Source: Rotaria socialis (taxonomy: Eukaryota; Rotifera; Eurotatoria; Philodinida; Philodinidae). From it: DNA of 64,000 bases. The translations under genes were made by a program, and so were the position numbers. Shown here piece after piece: positions 49,401-61,278 of the stretch. Under the pieces are notes generated by a model. That model did not search any database, was not told the origin of the DNA, and saw only the letters and a program-made list of their open reading frames with translations. The first letter of the stretch is position 1. Each line of letters starts with the position of its first letter. Where the stretch lies: contig CAJNYU010001115.1 of the NCBI GenBank assembly GCA_905331475.1, positions 62,001-126,000 on the forward strand, in the 5' to 3' direction.

Positions 49401-52400
49401 TAATGGTGGATTATCACGACTATTCAAACAAAACAAAAGAACGTTTAGAAAAGACACCTTGCCTAAGGATTCTAGTTTAGCGGACTGATTTTTATTTCAA
49501 AATAGTTTATGCTGAAGTTTCATAAATTTTTCCATGGCAGGCTTATAATAGATTATCCTCAATAGCAGAGATGTGTATCGAAATTTCTGACTGAGCATTT
49601 TCTAGGTACGTAAGCAAAGTTTCATGTCTGTATTGACTCCAAGTTAACATAGTGTTATTCAATTTCTTATCTAGATAGTTGTATCTGGTCTAAAAAATAT
49701 TTCTCTATTGTCATCGCCTGGTTTATGTCAGCAAATTTGCTGATGATCTCCATAGGTAAACTATTATATGATATAATACGCTCGTAAGTTTTGCTATTTT
49801 TTCAATGAGATTAATCCGAAAAAAGTTTCGCACTCAAAAACCAATCTATACCTTGCACCAACACGAACAATTTCAAATGATCGTGAAAATGATTTCACGG
49901 ATTCAAAACGAGGAATAAAATTTGAATACCAAAATGTTAAACTTCTTGACATATTTCTAAAGAGAAAAGGAGAATAAATAAAATGAATATCAGATTAGAT
50001 TTAAACTTACACACAAAATGGTTCATATCCTTCTTGTAAACCACAGGATGTGAAATATTTTAATGAATTAACATCTTGTCCAAAATTTAGTCGAGCTTTT
50101 TGTCCACTAAACGATGTTAATACTGGCACGAAACCAATATCATCGACTTCTAATCCTTCAAATGCCGTTTCATTACCAATATTATCCAACATTAATTCTC
50201 CATTTAATGAAAAACTAACGGTTTTATCATGTAAATCAATCATGCAACCGACGACATCATTTTTCGACCATTGTTTACCGAAACCATCAAATACATTATG
50301 ATGAAAACGTCGTGCATGAAAACCATCAAACGAATAACCATACGAATCTGTTCCGAGTGGATAGTAAGCATCGAGTTTGGACGCATGTCCCCATCCAATT
50401 AACATTCGACCCGGTGTTAATAACTCAACTTCATAATACCATTTTCCACGTGTTACAGCGAATGTTTGTTCAGCTCGATATGTTCGATAATTTGATATGC
50501 GTTCACTATTGGCTGAATTAATTGCTTCTCTATTACGTCGATTAAGATCTTCAGCGTCGCCTGTTGGCGTATCGATTGTATAACCGTAAGCGAGAAGAGT
50601 CCTAACTGTTTCGCTTGCTGCATCGCGATTTATCTTTTTAATACTATCATCAACAATGGCATAGGGAACTAAATGTGGACTTCGCTTTTGACGTGGATTC
50701 TAAAATATAGAAGAAAGAAAATAACAGCCACTATTGAAATCTGTATGGGATAAAGTTTTTCGTTGGGCTTTCACTTCATAGTCTAGACAATATATTATTG
50801 TCATATCATACGCGGTTGTATGTCAATGGCTGTCAGACAAAAGAAAACAGTATTATAAAGCGTCTAGGATGGCTTGTAACAGGCGCGAAGGTGTAGAACC
50901 TATCACTAAAATGAAAAATTACTCCTACTATCTAAATAATGACGAAATGCGAGTTTATTTTCTATTGACTCATCGAAGCGAAAACGGAATTTTGCATATA
51001 ATTGTCTTCGAAAGTCGAATATGAATACTCACATCAGATATTCCATATGTAAACCCATCTTTGATTCTACCGGCTGCCCAAACATTATGAGTATTTTCAG
51101 CTAATGTTTCAATTAATTCTTCTAGTTTTGTTAATAAAACAATACTCGATAAATCTAATGGTTGTGGTTTATAGCCATTCGATTGAGTATATGTATTTGG
51201 TAATTTAACATATTTTAATCGACGATCATCGGGTTTAATCTCCACACCAACATGATAGCCAAGTGCAATTAAACTCCTAGAGAATAAAATTAATTTAGCT
51301 TGAAGATGTTTTTTGTAATTCAGTTTACTTTAAATTTTCCATGGCTGTTGTTATATGATATTGTTTTTCAGTTATTGGAAGACGATCAAATGATGTTAGA
51401 CATGAGTGAACTTTTTGTGCATCATCTCGATGCTAAAAATTATCGTGCATAAAATAATATTAAAAACATCAAATTTTCGACTTACTTCACCAAATCGCCA
51501 ACCACTTGCAATTTTATTCATTGACCATAATTCATGAATGTTTTCAGCTAATCGATCGCGAACACTTTCCAGATGTGCTGGTAACACAATATGATTCGTT
51601 CGTACGGGTTGTGGAGTAAACCCAATATGATGTTGAAAATGTGATGGCCCATCGAGACGACTCCGCTCGATGTTCCCAAACGAAAAACAGGGTTCAATAG
51701 AAATTTTTTGCTTTGCTAGCATAGCTTCAAATAGTGGTGCAGCACCTTCAGGTGGTCGATGAATAAAGCGACCATGTTCACCACCGAAGATAAATCGGCA
51801 ACTGAAAACAAAAAAACACGTATAAAAGACACAAACGAAACCTTTCGAACTGCTTCTAACCTAACACGAGACGATAACGATATAGCTGGAAAGAACATTC
51901 CAGTTAAATTAAATTCTCTTAGAAGACCTTTAACCGGTAAACCATTTAGTGAAAACCACATTTCAGGTATATTTAAATCTAATAGACAACCAATAACATC
52001 GTTTTTTTTAAAGCCAATATGTTGCATATTATCGGCTGCTGTAACAACTCGATTCGATACATCATAGGCACGTCCAGCAAACCAAACATTTTGACCATCG
52101 AACCCATATGAATACGTATTATCACCAATACCGTTCGATGAGAATCCATCGCCGTGGCCAGGTGATGGTTGAAAATGTGTGGTCGCCCAACCAATACGAA
52201 TATGTGGTTGAACATGTGTTACTTGTTCAATATGATCAATAACTACTTCGAAATACCATTTTCTATACATTGATTCGCCATCTTCAACTCCAACAAGAAT
52301 ATTTGGACGCATACTAAATATTAAATCAATAGGTTTTAGGTGCATCTATTGCACTATCGTTCTGAATGTTAAAATGAAACTGGAGAAAAACGATATTTCA

Positions 52401-55400
52401 ATGCGCCCGCTCGACTGAAAGATCTCTGAAAAAATAAGACTTTTGACTTATTAAAGCGTGCTGCATTGAACTCTAGAAGAGGTTTTTTATTTTTTACACT
52501 TGCTCATCATTCGTAAAATGAGAGCAATTTTGACTTTTCGCAGAACTTTGATGTAAACTTGTTCATAGAACCTTCGTTTTTTTTTAGCTAATTAATCATT
52601 TTCATGGTTTCGTTTTTGATTGCTATCACAACAACAGAGCATGTAAGCAATTATTTTTCTCATCCTGCGTGCCTGAAAAATGAATAATATTATAAAAACA
52701 AAAATTGAATTAATTAATGAATACAATGTGAATGAGCTGTGAATATTAATTATTATCAAAATAGCCAATATTAAAGCTTCTTTTTTTCAATAATAAGCCC
52801 TCGATCTTCGGATGCATTTTGCAATAATATTCATCCGTTTTACATAGATAAAACACGTTGTATATTATATTTTGCTGAACATTTTTTCCATCATAAATAT
52901 TTATACGAACAAAGATAAACATAGAATAATCCCTGATTACTTCAAAAGTAGTATAAAGAAATTCTATCTTGAATCATTGCTGCATTGTATATTAAAAATA
53001 TCTGATATTCTCCATATGTAGAGCTGAATGAATTATCTAACGCCGAAAAAAAAATCCTTTCAAAAGAATTTTCATTCTAGATGAATAGAATGTAACAGGT
53101 TTATAATGGTTTCAGAGAATGGAAATGCTATTCTGACGTAACTTGATGTGACCTTTAAGATGAGGTCAAAAAATCACTAGTTTTGAACTTGATTAGTAAC
53201 TTCAACAATCCATTAAGACACGTCAACACAATTTTGTATAATCATTCCCTGTAATTGCTATCCATCATCATTTATTTACTGGTATCATTATGTGTCTTTT
53301 TCATAAACGATCTTTTTTTCGCAAAAACCAACACTAGACATTATACTTGGACAAATATAAACGATTCTTAATCGAGAGCTTGTACTCAGAGCTTGGTCCT
53401 CTTATAATTGCTTGCCGTCTATTCTATTTAGCTCTTGAATCTCTCCTTGACATTATCCAGTCTATGACATGGTATATCATACTGCGCTAATGTCTCTATA
53501 TCTTCATATAAAAACAAAACAGAAAGAACGAACACGTTTCTCAATATTCTTACCATGCAACATGATCAACCAATGCAGTTTGCAAAAGCAGATCTCGTCT
53601 TTGCAATATATTTTCACAGATAAGATTTTGATTGGCGCGAACAGCTACACCATTATTAACACATAATGAGCAAAGTACATCCAGTACTTTTGGATCTCGG
53701 CCATTTCGATCGAGCAATCCGATAACTGCAAATAAGATGAAATACTTTCCGTGCCATTCTTTTCTTTTTCTCTATACTTACTAGCAAGTATATGCGATTC
53801 TGTTATCATATTTAATACTTCGGGGCTATCAACTAATACACTGTGAAGAACCTCTAGTACTCCGCCAGATGCATGCTGTGATTGTAAACGATTAACAAGC
53901 CAATTGAGTCGAGCAGTTTGTGCAAAATTCGAACAATTAGCTCGATTGCCTTTGATTAATGCAGCCAAGACAACGTAAAGTTTATTAGTAATACTCTCTA
54001 TTTTTTCTTCGACACCTTCTAATAATAATGTTTTCTCACGGCGTTCACTGAAGAAATTTATTGCTGCTATTAATATTCGAATCATTCCCTAAACGAAAGA
54101 AGAAGAAAACCATGATTTATTCGAATAGAAAATCTTATTTGGATTTTTTACTTCTTCTTGAAATAAATCTTGTCGATTTCGTAATGCTTTAAGACGTAAT
54201 TGTCTTTCTTCATGATCAAGTGATAATGATGGTTGAGAAAAAAATCCAATTAAATCTTGCAATAAAGCTTGAACCACATCGCTTTTACTTAATAAATGAT
54301 TTACGGCTTCTGCATCCATTGACATCGGGCTATTTAGAAGAAACAAAACGTACAAAAAGAAGTCAAACAGAATCATTTTTGTTACTCTGTTCGATTAAAT
54401 CTTCCAAGAATAGAATTACATATTCGAATAACTAAAGCAGTTTTTTGTTCTTGTTCTTGTGCTCGTACAAGACGAAAACAATCATCCATATGACCCTCAA
54501 CAACTGGAATAATCTAATGAAAAGCAAAAAACGACTTTCGAAAATAGACAATCAAAAAATATTGCATTTTTTTACTCGTTTTTCTTCCACTTTGCCTATT
54601 CCTTTTATTGTTAATTCCAGTGTTTCATAACTAATCCAAAGATCAGAATCAACATGACGTATAAAAACAATTGTATCTCCATATTTTATGGTTGGCGCAC
54701 CTAAATTTTCTTGTTCTGCTGCTTCTTCAGTTTGTTTTTCCTAATCAATAGAAAACAAAAGGCAATAAGATCAATATGCATTAAATTCCTATACTTTCGA
54801 CATTTTCATTTCGAATGTTACGGCAATAGCGCTTGCATTCTTCTTCGATATGCATGTTACTTTTGGACCTATAATAGCATATATCTTTAAAATTAAAACA
54901 AAAGTTTACCACTCATAAATATTACCATTTTCATCACCAACAACAGCTAAATAAAGACCTGAGGTAACATGTCGAAGGCGAACCAATGAACTCCAACCAA
55001 CAAAACCACTGTACCATCTAGTGCGAAAAAGAAGAAGAAGTAATTGCCGAAGGAAAATTCAAATTTTGATTTCTTGCTTAATTTTAAAGCATTCAATACG
55101 CCATAAAGATCGAGCTTGATGGCAAGCAGCACCACTCTTAATGAATAAACTAAAAATATAAAACAAAACAAAACAAATCAATTGATTAATTTTTATGTAA
55201 ACACCGTTGTGTAATGTATTCTCGGGTGCATTAGTTTATTTATTTATTCAACTATTGACCTTCACGTTAGTTCGATTATTATGATTTGACAATTTATGAA
55301 ATTAGGAATGTTATTTTCATGATAAGAACAAAACGACGTCTATTTTGCTTGTGATCTAAGATTTCTCTTGAGAATGTAATTGGATTTTAGAATTTATTCG

Positions 55401-57233
55401 TGGTGATTTGAAGATTCGATTTATGGAATAATCGAGATAAAATAAATAAATCGATATCTAATGGAAAAAATCGATGCTAGTAGAACATCGCGATAGACAA
55501 TCAAACTGACAAAGATGATTTGTGCTCGACTGTCAGTATTTCTCATGTATATAAACGATCTTTAAGCGCAGTTGAATGTCACACTTTAGCAAGCATGCTA
55601 TCAGATGGATGATCTAAGACAAACTGCCGTTAGCGACTTATTCAGGGTGATTCCATAGTTTGTGATACTGACGTTTGAAAAGAGTACATTGCGGCTACGT
55701 GTTAGACAACGTAACCACATAGACATGACGACCACCAATACTGCAAGGCTTCGACATAATTCACACTTCCTAGGAAAAAATGTTAACTTTTCCTTTGCTT
55801 TATTCAATGATTGCTTTCGAGACACAACTGTCATACTCGTTGTAATTTGTACTGTTCGATATAATGAAAAACGAAAAGAATCTAAATCTCTCACCTTCCA
55901 GAATCATCAATAACTTGAGAATCTGGCGGAGGCGTTGTGATACAATGATCCATATTTCCATGCATTAACCGTATGACATCGCCACCAATGACAAATCCGG
56001 GATTTTTTACACGTGCTACACCACTTGATATAGGTACAAGACTCCAGACTTGTTGTCGAAATGATGCATTAACTCGTCCAAGCTCATTTAATGACATGTA
56101 CGCATGCTAAGAAAATATAAATAGAAGTTTTCTGGAACGTGATTATTTTATATGAAAAATTTATACAAGATATCGTTCGGAGAAAACTGAAACCAATATG
56201 ACATCATCGTTGAAGCGCACTTTTTCGCCTTCACTTCTTTGCTTTGATGCTGGATGAATAGTCCACCAACAAGATTCGCCTAGAATGATTGATTCGATTT
56301 TCAGAATAAACATTTTCTTTATTTGTTATCTTAACATACCTTGCGCATCTTCTTTTAAGCCTACATCAAAAGCGAGCTTGTCATTTGATGTACTTGTCGA
56401 TAAACAACTCAAGTACTAACAAATCGATCGTATATGTATTCGTTTTTAATTGTTTAAAAAATCAATTTTCTTACCATTTGACTGTGATAATGCCGAAGAA
56501 GAACAGCATGACCGTATAATAATGTTCGAAATGTTGTTTGTCCTCCTTGACTTGCAGATGACTTGAGCAAAAAGAATTGATCTTTTTCTTAGTTTAACAT
56601 CAATTTAATAATATATACCTGTTCGGCTGAAGTTGTATTCACCATTTCTTGTAAAGCTCGAACTGATACGGCTTGTTCCAGTACAAAAATGCACGATGCC
56701 AAATCAGGACAACAAACCTGATGTAATTAATGAAAATAATTCACATTCAAACAAATATATTAAAGGTCAATGTATCATTGCATGAAAAAACTATCAAGCT
56801 TCTTCAACCCATAATTAATTCGTTTTTTATTAACCAGTCATGATAAATATCATGAGACAGGAAAGCAAAAACCAACATGCGTGGATTAAAGAAAACAAAA
56901 AGCATGACATGCAACACATACACAGGTACAACAATACAAATAATAATAACATTATCAAACATGTCTATTGATGTCTATCACCGAAATATTTTCTACCTCA
57001 TTTGATATATCTTCAAGATGACACATTCTATTTCCGAATACTTCGCCTGATAGAGCCATACGTTTTACACCTGATACAGGCACACAACTTAGACATAGAT
57101 GATCTTCCTGAAAAAACATCAAACATTTATCATAAGTCAATATTAATAAAGAATATATAATAGGTGAATTATTTACCGTTCGCATGAACTGAACATCATC
57201 TTCTTCAGCTCCCAACATATGTTCAGTAGCCAT
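28416..57233 (-). CDS. RYR: Ryanodine receptor Ca2+ release channel, complete, many exons
   Basis: The ryanodine receptor is a homotetrameric Ca2+ release channel in the ER/SR membrane. The whole gene lies on the minus strand, from ATG 57231-57233 ([19 protein letters not shown]) to TAA 28416-28418 (after [11 protein letters not shown]). It is cut into several dozen exons with mostly 50-70 nt introns. A few are longer (about 0.7-1.2 kb near 32436-33110, 43985-44640, 52360-53550 and 55160-55890). Order from the N-terminus: IP3R-N/MIR region, RIH domain, SPRY1, two RyR repeats, SPRY2, a long Ser/Thr/Asn-rich insert, SPRY3, central solenoid with a second RyR repeat pair, RIH-associated domain, EF-hand pair, disordered divergent region, membrane helices with filter GGGIGD, pore-lining helix, and the C-terminal zinc-binding CFICG segment. 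The expected protein is about 5000 residues. I checked many but not all junctions. No break was seen. Confidence 0.95.
28999..29040 (-). other. RYR: Ryanodine receptor selectivity filter
   Basis: GGGIGD is coded at 29011-29028 within [16 protein letters not shown]. It is identical to the ion-selectivity motif of vertebrate receptors and is followed by the pore-lining helix [20 protein letters not shown]. Confidence 0.93.
33524..33725 (-). other. RYR: Ryanodine receptor EF-hand pair with canonical loops
   Basis: Loop 1 (33690-33725) reads [12 protein letters not shown] and loop 2 (33524-33559) reads [12 protein letters not shown], split by a short intron. Both have acidic or polar ligands at positions 1, 3, 5, 9 and 12, Gly at 6 and Ile at 8. 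Flanking sequence ([19 protein letters not shown]) fixes the position in the receptor. Confidence 0.9.
33860..33881. repeat. (AT)n microsatellite in a ryanodine receptor intron
   Basis: Eleven AT units next to the splice region before the exon coding [18 protein letters not shown]. Confidence 0.85.
34299..34627. mobile_element. Harbinger-type MITE in a ryanodine receptor intron (329 bp)
   Basis: A nearly complete palindrome: arms of about 115 nt or more are inverted copies with scattered differences. The ends read CGAGGGAAGGTCCCTGAG inward from both sides. It is flanked by TTA at 34296-34298 and 34628-34630, the 3-bp duplication typical of PIF/Harbinger elements. It has no coding capacity. 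It lies in the intron between the exon ending [10 protein letters not shown] and the exon starting [18 protein letters not shown], so it leaves the channel protein intact. Confidence 0.82.
40380..40890 (-). other. RYR: Ryanodine receptor second RyR repeat pair
   Basis: Exons near 40650-40890 code [20 protein letters not shown] and [20 protein letters not shown]. The exon near 40380 codes the second repeat ([20 protein letters not shown]). In vertebrates this pair holds regulatory phosphorylation sites; no equivalent site was identified here. Confidence 0.75.
47510..49220 (-). other. RYR: Ryanodine receptor SPRY3 with a long low-complexity insert
   Basis: A single large exon (about 48130-49240) first codes some 200 residues rich in Ser, Thr, Asn and Pro. 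It then enters SPRY3 ([40 protein letters not shown]). The next exons code [19 protein letters not shown] and [20 protein letters not shown], which match the family. Confidence 0.8.
49990..52345 (-). other. RYR: Ryanodine receptor SPRY1, RyR repeat pair and SPRY2
   Basis: SPRY1 is coded near 51780-52345 ([40 protein letters not shown]). Two RyR repeats follow near 51396-51722 and 50970-51245 ([18 protein letters not shown] and [18 protein letters not shown]). SPRY2 lies near 50007-50610 ([38 protein letters not shown]). These domains form the cytosolic cap that binds regulators in vertebrate receptors. Confidence 0.85.
53560..54640 (-). other. RYR: Ryanodine receptor first RIH domain
   Basis: Exons coding [34 protein letters not shown] and [20 protein letters not shown] match the RyR and IP3R homology domain. 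An intron of about 1.2 kb (to about 52360) separates it from SPRY1. Confidence 0.85.
54880..57233 (-). other. RYR: Ryanodine receptor N-terminal IP3R-N/MIR region
   Basis: Exons coding [93 protein letters not shown] and [15 protein letters not shown] match the cytosolic N-terminal beta-trefoil/MIR part of the family in order. This part sits at subunit interfaces of the tetramer and is the usual hotspot for channel-leak mutations in vertebrates. It contains one intron of about 730 nt (55160-55890). Confidence 0.85.
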
Positions 57234-58914
57234 TCTGTTTTTCTTCTCTAATTAATATATATCTACCGATACTTGTTCATATGCATCATTATTATAGTCA
57301 TTTTGATCTTGAACAAAGTAAAAACATAAATTTCACACCTTCTTTTTTTCTATTTCCATATATATATATATATACATGTCTCTCTTTCTCTCGCTCTCTC
57401 TCTCTCTCTCTCTCTCCATGACTCAATTGAGCGAATATAGATAGCACTATGACTGAATGAACCGGATGCGCTTTGTCTCTCCATCGATCTATGTTTTTTT
57501 ATTTTTTTTATCTGTGTTTCTTCTTCTCCTACTTGCTTTCATCGATCTAATAAAATCACGAGTGTGTTGCCGACCAACGATGACAAAGGACGAGAAAAGA
57601 GATAGATAGATGATTTCAAGGGCACGCGCATGCTATACAATGCGACAAGCTGATAGTAAGCTCTATCTCACCCGTGTGCGCGCGCGCTATTACTAATAGT
57701 TTTAGATGATCGACGATATGCACAAAAGAGCAGCGGCAATAGAAAGAAGAACATGTCACTGGAATACTCTTTGGCTAAATATAACAGCATCATCAGAAAG
57801 AAACAACAATTATGTTCTTTCCATCTGCAAAAGAGAAAGAAAAAGAGAAAGAAAACCTCTAAATGAAGTAAACATCATCATAAATCAATGATAATTATGC
57901 AGCTTCATTTGAACATTTTCTTTTGCAAAAAAGAAACCGAAAGATTAATCTTCGTCATCACATTAGCAGTGCATAAAATAGTTACTTAAAAATAGAATAG
58001 ATAAATAGATGAGTTAGAAAGATCAATTCGAACAATAGCATCTGTCTCGTAGAATTGTCTCATAGGAATAGAACAGATAGCAAATGATAGAAAGATACCG
58101 TTACATCTCTCCGACCTTTTTCTCTTTTGGTATGCAGAAAGAAGAACAAGATAGTTTTTTAACTATCATGCATGTGTATGCGTATGCTTGCGTGTGCTAC
58201 CATCAACAAGAAGAAGAAGGCCAAAAGAGAGTGCCAGGGTAAGAAAGAGAAGAGATCTGGAACGAATTGATGGGAAATAAGGAGAAGAAGAAGCAGAATA
58301 ATCCACTAACATATCTAACCATCATTTGTCTGTCCATATGTTAACGCATAGAGAACAGGATATAGTGACAACAGTTGTTGTTGTTGTTGTTTCCAACAAC
58401 GTTGATGTTGTATAGCAAGAGAATGTAATGCATAATAATTCGCACTACCGTCGTCAAGAACGGAGCATAAGAAATGAATTGCTGATCATCAGTGTTATAA
58501 ACATGCTGAGAGAAAAAAAAACGCAAAATGCTAAAGATGAAAAGAATTAAATGCTTCCCGGCCGTCTCAGTCGATCACAAACTCATTGTTGTCAATGCTA
58601 GTTGTTCGTTCATTACGTTCATTTCCGTCTGATGGTGATGACGAGTGCAAACAAAATACACATGCATGCATCTATCTATCAAGAACACATTGCCAAGAAA
58701 GTAGCGTTTTTCAAAATAGTTATGTAAATAAAATCAAAAGAATACTTAAGAAGCTATTTTTATCATTAAATATTCGCTAGTTTCAATCAATCATTTTGAT
58801 TGACTAATTAAAATGACCAGTGAAGGTCAAATATGTTATCTCTTTTTTTATTATGCTTTTATAATCAGTAACATTCAATTTCAATCATAGCTATGGGTTT
58901 ACGAGATCTACAAT
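57234..58914. promoter_or_regulatory. Ryanodine receptor upstream region with simple repeats
   Basis: About 1.7 kb containing the presumed ryanodine receptor promoter (minus strand). A (TA)n run near 57357-57375 and a TC-rich tract near 57378-57417 lie 120-180 bp upstream of the start codon. AGA-rich and (TTG)n stretches occur near 57830-57850 and 58375-58391. No gene was recognised. Confidence 0.5.
57357..57417. repeat. (TA)n followed by (TC)n low-complexity tract
   Basis: Simple dinucleotide runs close to the ryanodine receptor start. Pyrimidine tracts here read as GA on the coding strand. Confidence 0.85.
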
Positions 58915-59775
58915 TTATTCTGTATACGTTTGATTTCGGTGAATACGTTGAATCAGTTCTATGAATGCTGCATAGCTCATAGTTAATAAATTCAAATAAG
59001 CCTTTTCTGCTGATATTGTCGGTAATAATTGTTGTTGATGTTGGGAAGGAAATGAATTAAAACATGTTTGAGATGTAAGAAATGAAAAATAATCTATCAA
59101 ATCTTTATCATCTTCGATTTGTAATGTAGTTAATGTTTTTATAAGTTGGTCATAGTCACTTGTTTGTATGGACAGTGTTCGCCAATGTTTTGGAATGTAA
59201 AACGAATCATTTTTTTCTTTTTCTAATACATTATCATTAATCATCAGATAAATATCAGTTTCGTCTATTTTTCGATCACTATCATTCATATGCCACGTCG
59301 TCATTGTTTTTCTAATTTGAATAAACGATAAATCTGTTCGAGCCAAAAGACTGTCTCTATCAGTAAACATTTGAAGATATTCATTGATTTTTTCAATAGT
59401 TGCTCGATCAAGACGATTGAGAATTTTATCAGGTAATTCACTACGTGGATATTTTATTTCATAAATAGACCAATGCTGAATTAGAGATGGCGGCTGTTCT
59501 TTATGACGATTACGAATTTCAATTTCAATTTTCAAACTATTTAATTTAGCAATGTCATGTACTTTTAGGCAGACATCTGTATTTTGCAAAAGATAATAAA
59601 TGTCAATAAATGATGAATTATGTGAATATTTTTCCTCTGCTATTGATAACATATTCAATTTCGTGTTTACTGTGAATGGTACCATAGTGTTCGTTTTTAT
59701 TTCTGTTTCAATATTTTCATCATTTGATGTTAACGGAAAAAAGAGTCTCCATTCAAAATATTCTTCTTCCGCCAT
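58915..59775 (-). CDS. Uncharacterised intronless protein, possibly CYTH-like
   Basis: A single 286-residue frame, acidic and Asn/Thr-rich, with no signal peptide or membrane helix. It begins MAEEEYFEWRLFFPL. The pattern FEWRLFF, then FIDIYYLLQNTDVCLKVHD, then KIEIEIRNRHKEQ is reminiscent of triphosphate-tunnel (CYTH) proteins, in which acidic and basic residues alternate on strands. I cannot confirm it. The C-terminal part has HWRTLSIQTSDYDQLIKTL and ends in a helix (YAAFIELIQRIHRNQT). The start codon is one base from an acceptor-like site (AG at 59777-59778), so a leader is probably spliced on. The uninterrupted frame of this length and the acceptor make it a likely real gene. Confidence 0.6.
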   Translation of the reverse strand: MAEEEYFEWRLFFPLTSNDENIETEIKTNTMVPFTVNTKLNMLSIAEEKYSHNSSFIDIYYLLQNTDVCLKVHDIAKLNSLKIEIEIRNRHKEQPPSLIQHWSIYEIKYPRSELPDKILNRLDRATIEKINEYLQMFTDRDSLLARTDLSFIQIRKTMTTWHMNDSDRKIDETDIYLMINDNVLEKEKNDSFYIPKHWRTLSIQTSDYDQLIKTLTTLQIEDDKDLIDYFSFLTSQTCFNSFPSQHQQQLLPTISAEKAYLNLLTMSYAAFIELIQRIHRNQTYTE

Positions 59776-60197
59776 TCTTAAATGAATAAAAATTAGAAAA
59801 AAAAGGAAAAGAAAAGCGCAAATATCGGAAATTATATATTTTTTTATTTTCTCGTTTTCTTTTCATTTTCAATCGAATGTTTATATAAAGAAATTATGCA
59901 TGGCGAACAACATTTTGTCGCACTAAATTATAAAAAACTTTTTTATATTTGTTCTTTGAAGTAATTTTCTTACGGGAAAAATGTAACGGATGGTTGATGG
60001 CCCATTCTTTTCCTTTTTTCTCTTATTTTGTCGTCCCCCACACACAAAAAAGGGTAGTAGCAATGTGACCGTACGATTTTAGCTTTTCAAGCACTCATTC
60101 ATGTCTCATTCTTTTATACAGAACACCTTTCATCACATGATGACTATCGAAATTTCTTGTTTTTTCTCTTATAGATATTTTGCTTTTGTACAAAATC
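59776..60197. promoter_or_regulatory. Shared upstream region of divergent genes
   Basis: About 420 bp between the uncharacterised gene (minus) and nicotinamidase (plus). It must contain both promoters. A pyrimidine-rich tract ending TTATAG (AG at 60173-60174) lies 24 bp before the nicotinamidase ATG and may be a leader acceptor. Confidence 0.5.
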
Positions 60198-61063
60198 ATG
60201 GGTAATATTAATAGCTCAGTTCGACGAAAGTAACTCATCTCCTTTGACGGTCAATAATTCTTATTCTTTTTTGTTGTAGAATAAGCACGGTAAAAAAGAG
60301 ACAGCAAACAGGGTCTGGATCTAAAGCAGTTAGTGCTCTATTAATCGTTGATGTACAATATGATTTCATTGATGGTTCTTTAGCTCTTAAAAACTGTCCT
60401 AGTCAACATCAAGGGGAACATGTCATACCCATCATCAATAGAATATTAGATGATATTCATTTTGATGTCGTTGTCTATACTCAAGATTGGCATACACATG
60501 ATCATATATCATTTTTTGAAAATCTACCATTACGTGCACATCTATTAGCCAAAGATTCGAAATCAATCGATGAATTAAAATTATTCGATACTGCTGTATT
60601 TGTATTTGGCGATGATACTGTAGATAAAAAGTTACGTGTTGAACAAATTCTTTGGCCAACTCATTGTGTACAACACAGTCATGGTGCTGAGCTGCATAAA
60701 GATTTATCGATAGTAAAAACGAACAGAAGTCGTGAAGTGTTTCACTTATTAAAAGGTTATGATAGTGATATTGATTCGTACTCAGCATTTTGGGACAATC
60801 AAAAAATTCGCGAAACGTCATTAAACTCGAAATTAAAAGAATCCAACGTTACACATGTATTTATTGTTGGAATAGCAACAGACGTTTGTGTGTATTCAAC
60901 AGCTTTACATGCTGTTGAAAATGGCTATAAAACATATATTGTTGAAGATGCATGTCGAGGTGTTGATATCGGAAATATTAATTTACGTCTCGATGAGCTC
61001 ATTAAACGAAATTGTATTGTTATTCAATCCGGCGACGTTAAAACTCGACTTGAAGACATTTGA
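60198..61063 (+). CDS. NAAM: Nicotinamidase (isochorismatase fold), 2 exons
   Basis: Nicotinamidase converts nicotinamide to nicotinic acid in the invertebrate NAD+ salvage route. Exon 1 (60198-60229) and exon 2 (60280-61063) join over a 50-nt GT-AG intron to give 271 residues. Catalytic and metal residues are in place: Asp 35 in LLIVDVQYDF, the metal triad D80/H82/H86 in TQDWHTHDH, Lys near 169 in LLKGYDSDIDSYSAFWDN, and the nucleophile Cys 214 in GIATDVCVYST. WPTHCVQHSHGAELH is the usual substrate-pocket segment. The N-terminus MGNINSS fits an N-myristoylation signal (Gly 2, Ser 6). The gene converges on the PRL phosphatase 215 bp away. Vertebrates lack this enzyme, which supports an invertebrate host. 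The symbol follows the fly gene. Confidence 0.93.
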
Positions 61064-61278
61064 AAAAACAAAGAAAATCTTTTATTCCATTTTAAGTAAT
61101 ATGTATTGAGTAAATAAGCGACAAAAAAAATCATGATTGGTATATATAGAATTGAATAAAAAAATGAAGCAAAAACAAAAGGAAACAAGAAAAAGAGAAT
61201 CGAGTAATGAAAAAAAAGACAATCAGAAAGAATAACACAAAAACAAACTGGGAGAAAAACACCAAGAGAGGAGGTCGA
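61064..61278. terminator. Shared 3' region of nicotinamidase and PRL phosphatase
   Basis: Convergent genes separated by 215 bp. A plus-strand AATAAA is at 61155-61160. The only minus-strand AATAAA in this gap is at 61081-61086, just past the nicotinamidase stop. If both are used, the two mRNAs overlap tail to tail. Confidence 0.5.

Noticed and set aside
55601-55913. Overlapping frames on both strands inside the 730-nt ryanodine receptor intron
   Set aside because: No domain is recognisable, and both flanking exons join in the family order without needing them. They look like chance frames.
57357-57417. Possible regulatory GAGA-type element upstream of the ryanodine receptor
   Set aside because: It is a plain dinucleotide run. 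Without conservation or binding data it is listed only as a simple repeat.
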